Shown one piece after another: positions 9,718 through 20,129 of a stretch of DNA of 64,000 bases (position 1 is the stretch's first letter; each line of letters opens with the position of its first letter). The position numbers and the translations under genes are program-made. This stretch comes from Bacillota bacterium (lineage in GTDB: Bacteria > Bacillota > Clostridia > Saccharofermentanales > DTU023), in assembly GCA_029570375.1 (NCBI GenBank), contig JAKPXB010000040.1, positions 91,464 to 155,463 of the forward strand. The letters are read 5' to 3'. The notes beneath the pieces were generated by a model. It saw nothing but the letters and a program-made list of their open reading frames with translations, searched no databases and was not told where the DNA came from.

Positions 9718-10504
9718 GGAGCACCTCCTTCACCATCTTTCGACAGGAGAGCCAACCGAGAATGCCTGAGATGACGAGCGCGTAGAAAAGCGTGTAGAGG
9801 AGTGTGACCGCCACAGAGTACAGATGGAAATTGTTGTAGGCAACGACGATGGGATTCAGATAAAGGGGCGCTGAAAGCTCTCTCATCAAGTTGATCATAA
9901 AGTACACAACGATCGGCGGGACAGCGATCGTCAGAAACACATTGGCAAAACAGACAGAGACGAGAAAGGAAATCATCGACCACATGCCGGCGATCAGCGC
10001 AATCGTCGTGGCGCGTGTCACATAGTATAAAAAATAACTTTTTGAGGCGATGGCGTAGTATGTCCGGGTCAGATCATAACCACACTCGATATAGGGTCTC
10101 TCAGAAGGCACGCCCCATATACCGGTGACGAGAATGACACTAAGCATAAGCAGCAGGACGACAGCGAAACTGAAAAGAAAGTACGAAGCCCACGCGCCGA
10201 CGGTTTTGGCACGCGCATATTGCTTCGGCGAGCAGCGCGTCGCCATGTAGGATGTCATCCCATAGTTGCGGTCGTCCGGCCAGGAAACGGCACACGGAAT
10301 GGCTGCCGCTGTAAAAAAGAGGGCGTAATTATTCCCTGCAAAAAGATAAATATAATAAAAAGGATCATTCACAATCATGGGAGAGAGGCGCATCTCCATA
10401 AATACGGGATGCCACTGTATCAGCAGAAGTGCCATCAGAGCAAACAACGAACGAACATTAAAGAGATTTCTTTTTATCTCATTCCCGATCAAACGCCTGT
10501 ACAC
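9710..10504 (-). CDS. ABC transporter membrane subunit (putative)
   Basis: Polytopic membrane protein in the same operon; 8-bp overlap with the downstream gene. Confidence 0.7.
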   Translation of the reverse strand: MYRRLIGNEIKRNLFNVRSLFALMALLLIQWHPVFMEMRLSPMIVNDPFYYIYLFAGNNYALFFTAAAIPCAVSWPDDRNYGMTSYMATRCSPKQYARAKTVGAWASYFLFSFAVVLLLMLSVILVTGIWGVPSERPYIECGYDLTRTYYAIASKSYFLYYVTRATTIALIAGMWSMISFLVSVCFANVFLTIAVPPIVVYFMINLMRELSAPLYLNPIVVAYNNFHLYSVAVTLLYTLFYALVISGILGWLSCRKMVKEVLHA

Positions 10505-10516
10505 TTCGATTCTCCC

Positions 10517-11809
10517 TCACCTGAAGATCGTATCAGTGATCGGCTCTCCCGTTATCGCATTAAAGACGAAATCCGTGGATCCGATACAAACATCCGCTCC
10601 TGTCTTTTCCGTTTTCTCCACAACGGTACAGGTGTATACCGGCATAAAGGAAAGTACGTTGGGCAAAGTCTTCGTAATGTCGAACTTCTCCGGAAGATAA
10701 CGAAGCCGGATTTTAGCAAGCTCAAAGGAACTGACCTCGGGTTGCACCATGTAGAGTTCGTTGATTTTTTCACTCATTTCTTCACGGCTCAACAGCTTCG
10801 TCTTTGCCGCGGAAGGCTCATCAAACTGATAAAAGGATCGGACTTCGATATGCTCGAGTCCGCGTTGTCCGGCAAAACAACAGATCAACGTGCCGCATCG
10901 CAGCCAATTTGGAAATTCGCCTATCATCATAAGCGTCCCGCTTTCATGAGGAGGGATGTGGTGTGAACCCAGAGACAGGAAATACATGACATATTTCCCA
11001 TCTTCTTCATTCCAATCGGTTCGATAATCGTACATTTCATAACCAGGATTCTTTTTTTTGAACTCCTCCGCAGCGCGTTTTTGCTCTAACGTTTTTTCAA
11101 GAATTTTCTCGTGATGTAAAGCAAGGACATCCTGCAAGACGATATCCCCATATCCCAAACGCGCGAGCGCTGTCTGAGCTAATGCGACCGCCTGATCCTT
11201 CTCCATGATCGAAAGAGAGGAATCACTGAAAAAATCTTTCTCTTCGACAAATCCTCTACAGAAAGAACTTACATGCTTCATTCCAACCACCAGATCGATG
11301 TCGGACGATAATTTCTGATCGAGAGAGAAAGAAAAATCACCCAGTCGGCTAACAGAAAAGACGGAAGCATCTGTCATACATACATAATTGGAATAAACGT
11401 CCGCAGTGACGTAAAGCGGCTCGGTTGTAACGGTGAAATCCTCAAGTGTCCGATCTTTCATGAGTACCTCAAAGATCGTTTCGATACTCGGCGTATACCA
11501 ATGTCCTGTCAGCGACGCAGGGGCTTCCTCCGCCTGGACATCGACATCGGGCAGCTCGCCGATACGGCGAGCAAGTGAACCGACATCATAGGATATTTCA
11601 TCACCGTCATCGGGATTATCTTTTTCACTATTTTCAGGAGCCGACTCGTTATTTCCCGGACGCCTGGTATGATTTTCCGGTGTCATGATTTCGTTCTTTT
11701 GACAAGCGGCAAGGCACAACGAAACGAGCAATAACGCCGTCAAAAGAATTGAAACGGAAAGCTTTTCCCTGAACTTCAACCGGATCTTAGGAAAATACAG
11801 ATTTGACAT
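10517..11809 (-). CDS. Lipoprotein of unknown function linked to the ABC exporter
   Basis: Signal LSVSILLTALLLVSLCLAACQKNE with lipobox; 430 aa. Confidence 0.65.
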   Translation of the reverse strand: MSNLYFPKIRLKFREKLSVSILLTALLLVSLCLAACQKNEIMTPENHTRRPGNNESAPENSEKDNPDDGDEISYDVGSLARRIGELPDVDVQAEEAPASLTGHWYTPSIETIFEVLMKDRTLEDFTVTTEPLYVTADVYSNYVCMTDASVFSVSRLGDFSFSLDQKLSSDIDLVVGMKHVSSFCRGFVEEKDFFSDSSLSIMEKDQAVALAQTALARLGYGDIVLQDVLALHHEKILEKTLEQKRAAEEFKKKNPGYEMYDYRTDWNEEDGKYVMYFLSLGSHHIPPHESGTLMMIGEFPNWLRCGTLICCFAGQRGLEHIEVRSFYQFDEPSAAKTKLLSREEMSEKINELYMVQPEVSSFELAKIRLRYLPEKFDITKTLPNVLSFMPVYTCTVVEKTEKTGADVCIGSTDFVFNAITGEPITDTIFR

Positions 11810-12024
11810 GTCGCGACCTCCTCTGTCATTCCGTTACCCGGCAACGGAAAATAAAGACACCGCATCATTTTTACGACGGAGAACGAAGACTCCGTCATTC
11901 GCTTCAATTTCGTCTCCCGGACAGTATTTGAGTCTATTATAGCGGATTGAATCAACAGCGATAGCTCCCGGTTCATACCGATCTGTTCAATGCCGGCATC
12001 TCACAGATGAAAGAACCGTCGCGC

Positions 12025-12888
12025 TTAGCCCCTCCCTGTCAGAGGCACGCTCTTCGCTTTTTCTTCCGTGTCGTCGGATTCATCGTATCCGTCGTAAGGC
12101 GCGGTCGGGTCATGGGGCTTCTGTTTCCTCCACGCATGACAGATTTTATCTTTATGGGCGAACGCGAATTCGAGACGATCTGTCCAGCCAGTATGGCCGG
12201 TGATGATGACGGGAGAAACGCTTTTTTCTTTCAGTTTCCGTTCCAGATCGGCCAGCGAGGTTACGGCAAGCTTGTTATCCTCGGCGAGGACATTGATAAA
12301 GCTGTACCCGCCGTCCTGCCCGAACCACAGTATATCGCCCGTGAAGAGATAGCGGTCGTCAAGCAGGTACGCCATATGCCCCCAGGTATGCCCCGGGACA
12401 ATGAAGCACTCTATCTTTATGTTCCCGATATAGAAAATATCGCCGTCTTTCAGAAGTTTCTTTCTATTGTCAATCCTGACCTTCGGGAGTTTATACATTC
12501 CGTAATATACCCTGCGGCGCGTTTCACCTGTCAGATAACGGTTTTCAATTTCTCCGATATACAGCACGGCATTTCTGAACAGCCCGCCGCCGTCTGTTTC
12601 CACGGCGCCCACATGGTCAGTATCCTGATGGGTAATCAGAATGTGCCCGACGGACCCGGGATCAATATCCAGCCAGCGCATCTTCTCAGCCAGGCGGTCA
12701 TAATGGTAGCCGGCATCAATCATGATGGTCGTGCCATCTTTCTTGTAAAAGAAAACATTGGCAATCCATTCCCTTATACAAAAAACATGTTCATCGATCC
12801 GGCCGGTATTGAGCGGCTTAAATATTTCCTTTCCGCGGTAATTTATCGCCATTATTTTCCGTTGAAATTCAGTGGCTTTCTTAGACAT
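12025..12888 (-). CDS. MBL-fold metallo-hydrolase
   Basis: HILITHQDTDHVGAVE (HxHxDH-like), FIVPGHTWGHMAYLLDDRYLFTGDILW. Confidence 0.9.
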   Translation of the reverse strand: MSKKATEFQRKIMAINYRGKEIFKPLNTGRIDEHVFCIREWIANVFFYKKDGTTIMIDAGYHYDRLAEKMRWLDIDPGSVGHILITHQDTDHVGAVETDGGGLFRNAVLYIGEIENRYLTGETRRRVYYGMYKLPKVRIDNRKKLLKDGDIFYIGNIKIECFIVPGHTWGHMAYLLDDRYLFTGDILWFGQDGGYSFINVLAEDNKLAVTSLADLERKLKEKSVSPVIITGHTGWTDRLEFAFAHKDKICHAWRKQKPHDPTAPYDGYDESDDTEEKAKSVPLTGRG

Positions 12889-13173
12889 CGCGTATAACCT
12901 TTCTTTTTGTAGGACTGATCATTTCGCGAAGCAGATTCCGCAATTCTTGCCGTTCTGCCGGACAGGTGATTTCTCCGAACCCGTCCCGGTTTATTTCCTT
13001 GCCAGAACCGTCATCCAGGGTTTCTTCCTGTGGCGGTCTGTTGTAACCCGGAAGAATCCCGCCTCCCGCAGCGCCGATCCGGACAACCCCATCCATCGGG
13101 ACGCTGATTTAGTCATGAACATCTCGTCTGTCACAGGAATCAGTTCTGCTTTTTCATTAACCACGGCGATCAT
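12881..13173 (-). pseudogene. Possible remnant of a SAM-methyltransferase C-terminus
   Basis: ORF 12991-13173 ends ..GLSGSALREAGFFRVTTDRHRKKPWMTVLARK, similar in style to methyltransferase C-termini; no N-terminal motif I found upstream. Confidence 0.25.
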
Positions 13174-13400
13174 GTCGGCAGCCGCCCGGTTTTTTTAGTC
13201 CGGGTTCACGACTATCCCATCTCCCTGCGCACAAGCGCGCCTGTATTGCGGTTAGCTATTCCTAACTATAGCGCTCACGAACGCGGAAATCAAGTGGCAA
13301 TGATTGTTGGGCAGAACTTTGGTCGGGAACGAGTCTCCGTCGGGAGGGGATGGTTGTTTCGCCTGAAACTGCTGTAAGGGGGAAGGTTCTCCCCCACACT

Positions 13401-14054
13401 TTACTCCCGCTGTTTGCGCTGTTTTACATCCTGACGGATTTCGTCGAAGCAGGCCGCCTCGACGATTCCTTTTTTGCGGAAAGCCGTGACGGCCTTTGTC
13501 ATGACTTTGAAGTTCAGTTGCGTACCCTCGCTGTCGGCGAGGTAGTCAAAGGCTCTGTCGGGAGCAACCCCGAAACGGCCGGCCGTTTCGACCGCGTCGA
13601 TATTGGCTCCAAGGAAAATGAATTCCCACCCGTCTTTCGATTTCCGCTGTTCAATCAGCGCCTTTACTTTCTCGGCTGAAAATTCACGGCTCGCGTTTTC
13701 TTCGCCGTCTGTGATGATGACAAACATCACTTTTTCGGCGCGGTAGTCCTCGGCTGTGTTCTTCTGTGCGCTGCCGATCTTGTTGACGGTTCGGCCTACA
13801 GCGTCGAGAAGCGCCGTCGAACCGCCGACCTGATACTCCTTATCCGTCATGGGGGCGACCGCCCTGAGATCAATCCTGTCGTGAAGCAGCTCATAACGGT
13901 TGTCGAACAGGACGGTGGTGACGAGGCACTCACCCCCGACGGCCTGCTGTCTGGCGAGCATGGCGTTGAATCCGCCGATCGTATCTGATTCCAACCCGCC
14001 CATCGATCCGCTTTTGTCGAGGATAAAGACCAGCTCTGTCAATCCTTTTTTCAT
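13401..14054 (-). CDS. VWA domain protein (TerY-like)
   Basis: MIDAS motif VFILDKSGSMGGLESDTIGGFNAML; VIITDGEENASREF. Confidence 0.88.
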   Translation of the reverse strand: MKKGLTELVFILDKSGSMGGLESDTIGGFNAMLARQQAVGGECLVTTVLFDNRYELLHDRIDLRAVAPMTDKEYQVGGSTALLDAVGRTVNKIGSAQKNTAEDYRAEKVMFVIITDGEENASREFSAEKVKALIEQRKSKDGWEFIFLGANIDAVETAGRFGVAPDRAFDYLADSEGTQLNFKVMTKAVTAFRKKGIVEAACFDEIRQDVKQRKQRE

Positions 14055-14417
14055 CGCAAAATCCTCCTGAAGTCTTATGGTGATTCAAGGATAGGATTGA
14101 CCGGGGGGCGAAAGGTCTCCTGAAAAGCGACATTTGTTTTGTCAGGCGCCAGTCTGTCAGAGTGGTTCGCATGCGCTTCATCGGGGAGAAGGGCATCACC
14201 CGGTGTGCGATCACGCCCGAATGATCAGGACAAGTCGCTCGTATAGACGCGTGTGCAGTTCCTGCGACGGGGCAGAAATCGGGGAGCAGACGGAACAAGG
14301 ATCTCCTATGGATGCGCATGCAGTTCCCGCGCCGGCTCTATCAGGCAGACAGCCGATTTCAGCGCAGCATCACGCCGACGATTCCGGCAAACAGCGCAAC
14401 CCTGCGTTACGGGGCGT

Positions 14418-15434
14418 CTAGCCGCATCCTCCCAGAAGCGGCTGATCGTACGCGAACAGCACCTCGTTGATTTCGAAAATATCGTACCGGCCCTGCACGA
14501 TGAAAAACTCGACGATCACATCGAATTTGACCGCGTGCGAAAGCGCGTATCCCGCCCGTTCCAGGAGCTCACCGGTTTCCTGAAGCGACAGCTTCAATGC
14601 GACGGCCAGGGCGACGGCCGTGCGCTTGCTCGGCATATATCCACGATTGGTTCTGATTTTGGAAAACAGTTTGCGGTCGAGGTTGGCGCGCTTATACACG
14701 TCAACATCGGACATGCCTTTCGCGTCGATCAGCCGCAGAAGCATCTGCGAAAAAGGCTCGTCCAGATTTCCGACCAGCGCGTCGAGCGAGGACGGCGCGC
14801 CGGGAGCGGCGGCCGCTCTCTCCGCCGCCAGACACGCTTCGGCGTCGTAAGAGACCGAACGCTTCTCGCGAACCAGTGTTCTCCGTCCGGCCTCGCGGGC
14901 TTTAACGTAATGCTCATCGATATACGATTCAACCGCTCCGAACCGCTTGCGGCTCAGGGAGAATGCGGCCTTGTCAAAGACGGCGAGCGTCACATCAAGT
15001 TCATGATCGGCCAGAAAATCGCGAATGGCTGAAACCGCGACTGCCAGCGCCTCCTCTTTCGGATAACCGTAAATACCGCTGGAAATCAGCGGAAACGCGA
15101 TGCTTTCGCATTGATGTTCTACCGCCGTCTTAAGCGCGTTCGTGTAGGCCGCCCGAAGCATCCGCTCGTTTTGCGCCTTGTTCTGCGGTTGGTAAACGGG
15201 GCCTGCCGCGTGAATAACGCACCTTGCCGGCAGATTAAACCCCGGCGTCATTACCGCTTCGCCTGTCTGAATCGGGGCGAGCTTATCGCAGGCCGCCTGA
15301 AGCTGCGCCGCTCCCGCCGCCCTGAAAATAGCGCCGCACACGCCGCCGCCCATTTGCAGGCCTGTATTGGCGGCGTTGACAATCGCGTCAACCTTCATTT
15401 CTGTAATGTCCTGCCGGACAATCGTAAAAGGCAT
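14418..15434 (-). CDS. Macrodomain (ADP-ribose-binding/hydrolase) protein with C-terminal helical extension
   Basis: VDAIVNAANTGLQMGGGVCGAIFRAAG...IAFPLISSGIYGYPKEEA; C-terminal ~150 aa has an HTH-like segment (ANLDRKLFSKIRTNRGYMPSKRTAVALAVALKLS). Confidence 0.92.
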   Translation of the reverse strand: MPFTIVRQDITEMKVDAIVNAANTGLQMGGGVCGAIFRAAGAAQLQAACDKLAPIQTGEAVMTPGFNLPARCVIHAAGPVYQPQNKAQNERMLRAAYTNALKTAVEHQCESIAFPLISSGIYGYPKEEALAVAVSAIRDFLADHELDVTLAVFDKAAFSLSRKRFGAVESYIDEHYVKAREAGRRTLVREKRSVSYDAEACLAAERAAAAPGAPSSLDALVGNLDEPFSQMLLRLIDAKGMSDVDVYKRANLDRKLFSKIRTNRGYMPSKRTAVALAVALKLSLQETGELLERAGYALSHAVKFDVIVEFFIVQGRYDIFEINEVLFAYDQPLLGGCG

Positions 15435-15679
15435 GGCTCACTCCTCTGCTGATCCCGCATTAGCGATGGTTCAAATATCAGCGCTATTAGATGGACGGTT
15501 CTTTCGCTTCAATAGGGACAGTTCTTTCATCTGGACTTTTACGGGGACGGTTCAGCATCCTTGTCAATATTCTACACTCCTCTTGCCTGATCCGCTCATA
15601 TCCTGTATGACGAACAAAATGCATATCAATAAGACGCCATGCGCGCCTCCATTTCCGACAGGCAGAAGCAACTCATGTC

Positions 15680-16072
15680 ATGGAGAATTTCCTCGATGAC
15701 GATCTGTACCGAACAGACGGATTATTGCATTGCGTGTGTTTTATAGGAGAGCTGACAGATATTTTGGAAGATGAGAGCAAGAGAGTTCTTTCTGTGGACG
15801 AAATCAAAGGTGGCTGTGAAAAAGTCTTTTCCCAGTATGAGGTGTCTTACTGTTACTTATTTGGATCCTATGCCAAAGGGAAAGCAGGAGAAGATAGCGA
15901 TATCGACTTGTTGATTGCAACGCGTGTTACGGGATTGAAGTTCTTTGCTATGGTGGAAGAACTGAGACAAACGTTAGGAAAGAAAATAGATGCCTTGGAC
16001 AATAATCAATTAAGAAGCAATCAGGATTTGGTGAATGAAATACTGAAAGACGGGATAAAAGATTATGGATAA
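15680..16072 (+). CDS. MNT-type minimal nucleotidyltransferase
   Basis: YCYLFGSYAKGKAGEDSDIDLLIA (GSxAxG...DxD) signature; true start uncertain. Confidence 0.85.
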   Translation: MENFLDDDLYRTDGLLHCVCFIGELTDILEDESKRVLSVDEIKGGCEKVFSQYEVSYCYLFGSYAKGKAGEDSDIDLLIATRVTGLKFFAMVEELRQTLGKKIDALDNNQLRSNQDLVNEILKDGIKDYG

Positions 16073-16115
16073 TGATATTCTGGACATATACCGCTTGATC
16101 AGAGACATATCATAA
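16065..16115 (+). pseudogene. Possible truncated HEPN-type partner of the MNT gene
   Basis: ATG at 16065 overlaps the MNT stop; reads MDNDILDIYRLIRDIS* and ends after 16 codons. Confidence 0.35.
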
Positions 16116-16127
16116 GGAGAATTGATC

Positions 16128-16952
16128 ATGTACAACTGGATTGACGCGAAAGAATATTCATTTGAGTGTTTTTTTCTCTTTGACCGCTGGATCATCGAGG
16201 CGATTCTCGATGAAAAAGCCATTCGCTATCTGGGAAATTACACCGAGGCGGCATATCTCTCAGACCTTTCAATAGCGATGAAACGCCACCCGGCGGTGAG
16301 GCGCTACTGCGAGCGGAAGGCCCCCTCCTGCCGGAAGTTTCTGAATCGACTGCAGACGATAGAGCAATCGGACTGGAACGAACAGGCGATGCGCGAGGCT
16401 GAAGAAAGGATCCTGCAGGCGCAGGAAACTTTTGTCGTTTACGCCTATCCGGAAGCGATGGAACGGGTGAACTACATTCGCAACTGGCATTCCGAACACC
16501 TCTACCGACTCGTTGATCTCGACGATAAGCTCGTCCTTGATGTCGGCAGCGGAACAGGCCGCCTGGCCTTTGCGGCTGCCGCCAAAGCGAAACGCGTTTA
16601 CGCGAGCGAGCCTGTCGATTGTCTGCGCGACTATATGCGGGACAAGATACGCGCCCGGAACATCACCAACATGAAAGTCGTGGACGGGATCGTGACCGAT
16701 TTGCCTTTTGAAAACGACACCTTTGACGCGGTGCTCTCAGGGCATGTCGTCGGCGACCGGTACGACGAGGAGATTGCCGAAATGAGCCGTGTCTGCAAGC
16801 CCGGCGGCTGGCTTGTGATCTGCAACGGCGACGATGAGTTCAAGCGAAAAGGGCCCATGGAAGAATTGACCCGGCGCGGCTTCGAATCTTTCTGCCACAC
16901 AAGCGTTGAAGGCGGCATCATCTACGACTACCGAAAACAAATCTGCGGCTAA
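16128..16952 (+). CDS. Class I SAM-dependent methyltransferase
   Basis: VLDVGSGTGRLAFAAAAKAKRVYASEP motif I; LPFENDTFDAVLSGHVVGD. Confidence 0.88.
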   Translation: MYNWIDAKEYSFECFFLFDRWIIEAILDEKAIRYLGNYTEAAYLSDLSIAMKRHPAVRRYCERKAPSCRKFLNRLQTIEQSDWNEQAMREAEERILQAQETFVVYAYPEAMERVNYIRNWHSEHLYRLVDLDDKLVLDVGSGTGRLAFAAAAKAKRVYASEPVDCLRDYMRDKIRARNITNMKVVDGIVTDLPFENDTFDAVLSGHVVGDRYDEEIAEMSRVCKPGGWLVICNGDDEFKRKGPMEELTRRGFESFCHTSVEGGIIYDYRKQICG

Positions 16953-17067
16953 TCCAGAGCTACAGCTCTTTGATCAATTCTTTTCTGCGGCTAATCCAGC
17001 ACCACGGCTCTTTGATCAATGCTTTTCTGCGGCTAATCCAGCACCACGGCTCTTTGATCAATTCTTT
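16942..17067. repeat. Three tandem 42-bp units starting inside the methyltransferase stop region
   Basis: TCTGCGGCTAATCCAGCACCACGGCTCTTTGATCAATTCTTT; units 16942-16983, 16984-17025, 17026-17067; units 2 and 3 differ by one base. Confidence 0.95.
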
Positions 17068-17347
17068 CCATTCTGTAGAAAACGATATGTATTCCGCGTA
17101 CTGTCCGATTCTGATCGGATCTCAGAACCTGCGGGCATAGCAAATACCTGTCCGTCGTCGATTGTATCGCAAGACCGCCAGTAACGAAATGATAAACCGC
17201 CTCTGCAGCTCTTCTCTGTAATTTGTGACTTCTGACATGCAGCAATTTGTATTTATTCCCTGAAAAAAGGGATATACTGATCCTCGGTTCTGCGGCTGAT
17301 GACCTGTCCGCAGGCTGATACAAATACTTGAAACAAGGAGAAAAAAG

Positions 17348-17929
17348 ATGAAGAAATTTGCAAGCATCTTACTGATCATCGTTCTTGTCTTCGCTGTCAG
17401 CGCCTGCGCACCGAAAACAAACGAGCCGGATAAAACCACGCCGTCTGACACGAACACTAACACAACAATGCCATCAGAGCAGGGAACTGAACCCGAAACA
17501 TCGACAACCACGCCTGCCGGCGAAGGGAAGACACTCGAGCTCGACACCGCCACGATAACACTGACAAATGCGATGGAACTCACGACAAACCTTCTCGACG
17601 AACCCGTGGTGCGGGTACCCGACGTATTCAAGGCTTCCTTCAGCGTAACGGATGAAGACTATGAAGAAGCCGCCTCATCCTGGGAAGAAGGCGTCAGCGG
17701 AAACAAAGATTTCATGAAAATCGAACTTACCGTGGACGACCAGCCAGCCACCGTTCTCGCCTATCTGACGGAGACAGGAACCGACGTACAGGTTTTTGTG
17801 AAACAACCGGACGGCAAAGCCCTGAATATTATGGTGCTCGAAGACAACTCAGCGAAACCTCTTAAACCGGAAGAGATGATCGGAAACGAGCATTTCATGG
17901 GTCTGCTCGAAGGTATCAAGCTGAAGTAA
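17348..17929 (+). CDS. Lipoprotein of unknown function
   Basis: MKKFASILLIIVLVFAVSACAPKTNEP lipobox then Thr-rich linker; AAGGAG RBS. Confidence 0.75.
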   Translation: MKKFASILLIIVLVFAVSACAPKTNEPDKTTPSDTNTNTTMPSEQGTEPETSTTTPAGEGKTLELDTATITLTNAMELTTNLLDEPVVRVPDVFKASFSVTDEDYEEAASSWEEGVSGNKDFMKIELTVDDQPATVLAYLTETGTDVQVFVKQPDGKALNIMVLEDNSAKPLKPEEMIGNEHFMGLLEGIKLK

Positions 17930-18043
17930 ACGGTTTCCACTCATATTCCGGATAAAACGCTGCCTCACACCGGTTTACCCTCCTTTGAATCGCACCATTT
18001 TCCCGGGAGACAAATTAAACCGCATAAAGGGCGGCGAATAAGC

Positions 18044-18084
18044 AGGAGCTGTCTCAGAACACAAGCGTTTGAGAGACAGCTCCT
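18044..18084. terminator. Intrinsic-terminator-like inverted repeat
   Basis: AGGAGCTGTCTC ... GAGACAGCTCCT perfect 12-bp arms (18044-18055 / 18073-18084), followed by TT. Confidence 0.65.
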
Positions 18085-18180
18085 TTGATTCACACAAAAG
18101 CGAAATGCTTAGACAGGCCGTCGTTTCGCAAATCGGTTCCAGCGTCATCGGGGACATTGGCTTCCGGACGGTGTGGCTTA

Positions 18181-18639
18181 TTAAGCGTCGTCCCCGAACA
18201 GATCCCCTGCCCCCATATCCAAACCGCGGCGATCTTTCTTCTCCGAGTCCGCCTGCAGCTGGGCGACCTCATAAAAGATTTCCGCCCGATCCAGAATGCG
18301 GGCTCTGGCCAGCGGCGATAATTTGTCCATCAACTCGACCAGCCTGATCTTCTGATCCAGCAAAAGCGCGTCTTCATCACCCAGATCGTCACTCTTTTCG
18401 AGGATCAGTCTGAATGGTTCTCCTGCTGATCGCAAGTCATCTTCCGTCATGCTCTCCGATCCGAGGATCTGGTCAAGCGTCGCTCCGAAAATATCGGCAA
18501 GTCTTTTGGCTGTTTTGATATCCGGGTAGTTTCGGCCGCTTTCCCATTGGCTGACAGATGTCTGAGTCACACCAATAACATTGGCAAGCTCAGTCTGTGT
18601 CATATGATTCTTCTTTCTGAAAAATCTGATTCCGTTCAT
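18181..18639 (-). CDS. XRE-family (HTH_3) transcriptional regulator
   Basis: MNGIRFFRKKNHMTQTELANVIGVTQTSVSQWESGRNYPDIKTAKRLADIFGATLDQIL. Confidence 0.92.
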   Translation of the reverse strand: MNGIRFFRKKNHMTQTELANVIGVTQTSVSQWESGRNYPDIKTAKRLADIFGATLDQILGSESMTEDDLRSAGEPFRLILEKSDDLGDEDALLLDQKIRLVELMDKLSPLARARILDRAEIFYEVAQLQADSEKKDRRGLDMGAGDLFGDDA

Positions 18640-18994
18640 TTTCTCTCCCTCTTCACCTCTTTAATCGCTTTATACGTCAAAATATGCTACCTGTAGGAAT
18701 CAATCAACATGAACCTCTAAAGATATGATCAAAGTATGTCATAATCACACCCGTTCAATGTAATTATCATATAGCCAAAGCATACCTCTCTGCAAGGGGT
18801 ATTTTATTGTATATATGCCAATAATCTAACTTTTATTGCATTAATAGCTGTTAACACTGAATAAATCGCCCTCAGATGAGAACAACATATGGCTTCATGA
18901 AGCAAAAGAAGATATTATAAATATCAGAATAGTATTCGATGCAAAGTAAGAATTTAATATACTGTTAATATTGATTGTATATCACAATAATTAT

Positions 18995-20056
18995 TCAATA
19001 ATACTTATACCAGTGCGGGACGGGGGAGCGAAATCGTTCGTACTCCTGGGATAAATTTTCAAATTCTCTTAACAGGTATGATTCACGCCCCGAGCCTCGT
19101 GTGCTCGCTCTTAATGCCTCCAGAACAAAGACGATATGCTGATGCGCAAGCAGAGAAAAAAACTGACAGGGAACATCGCGGTTAAAGTACGAGTCAATCA
19201 GACATTGGCGATCCTGCACATATTGCTTGCGCAGAACAAATAATAACCGGCAGAGATCACTGTGTTCCAAATCCTCTGAGAGAAGGAACGGGAAATCGAT
19301 CAGCAGCGCGGCTCGCTCTGTGTAAGCAATACATCCGGGCGCGAACGGGCCAAGAGAAAGCACGAGGCGGCCCGAGTACGATATACTCTTTGCGTTCTGA
19401 AGCAGAAAGGACTGCCAGCGCGCGTACCGCGCCTTCTGCGGAACCCGCTCCTCTACGCTCTTGATAAGCGAAAGCGTTCGCTGCTCCAGTTCATCGACGA
19501 TCTTATGGCTGTTCCCGTTTGAGAATACGTTGTCACCCAATTGAAGCAGCCTCAGAAAACCGGTCAACTGGACGATATTCTCAAAACGGGCCGGAAGGTT
19601 ATGCTCTGAGAGAAGCTGGAAGTAAGGTGTGTACGCGCGCCTCTCTGAAAGAGCGAGAAAACCTTCACTTGTTTTCAGCCATTTCACTCCGGGCAGCATA
19701 GAACCAAATACATAAAAGAGCGGCGAAATGTCCATCAAAATCCGGTTGACGGTCTCAAGATGGGACCATAGATCTGACACCCTCTGCCATTCGCTCCAGG
19801 GACCTAGGTAAAGCCAGTGTTCACGACATTCCTTATCATAAACGCGGCAGACATTAATCCCGCGCTCTTCACAACGGAGCACACATTCACCCACCGTCCA
19901 CCCCATGATCCCGGGCGCGTTGTTCAATCTTTCCTCGATAGCGGCGCGATCATTTTTCGCGGCGCCGCAAGCCTTGAGGCCATGGTCCGTCCAGGGCGCA
20001 AACGCTCTCACATGACGCCGTTCGCTAAACTCGGAATGATCATTCTTTGTGTCCAT
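18995..20056 (-). CDS. Hypothetical protein, no family recognised
   Basis: 353-aa ORF in an AT-rich surround, no recognised motif. Confidence 0.65.
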   Translation of the reverse strand: MDTKNDHSEFSERRHVRAFAPWTDHGLKACGAAKNDRAAIEERLNNAPGIMGWTVGECVLRCEERGINVCRVYDKECREHWLYLGPWSEWQRVSDLWSHLETVNRILMDISPLFYVFGSMLPGVKWLKTSEGFLALSERRAYTPYFQLLSEHNLPARFENIVQLTGFLRLLQLGDNVFSNGNSHKIVDELEQRTLSLIKSVEERVPQKARYARWQSFLLQNAKSISYSGRLVLSLGPFAPGCIAYTERAALLIDFPFLLSEDLEHSDLCRLLFVLRKQYVQDRQCLIDSYFNRDVPCQFFSLLAHQHIVFVLEALRASTRGSGRESYLLREFENLSQEYERFRSPVPHWYKYY

Positions 20057-20129
20057 AAAGCAGAATCCGCTCGATCTATTAGTGACACATGGATAGTATA
20101 TATTAATAATATCAAATTAATCGATGGTC

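Noticed and set aside
12007-12897. 296-aa plus-strand ORF
   Set aside because: Antisense to the MBL-fold hydrolase with clear metal-binding motifs
14253-15032. 259-aa plus-strand ORF
   Set aside because: Mostly antisense to the macrodomain gene
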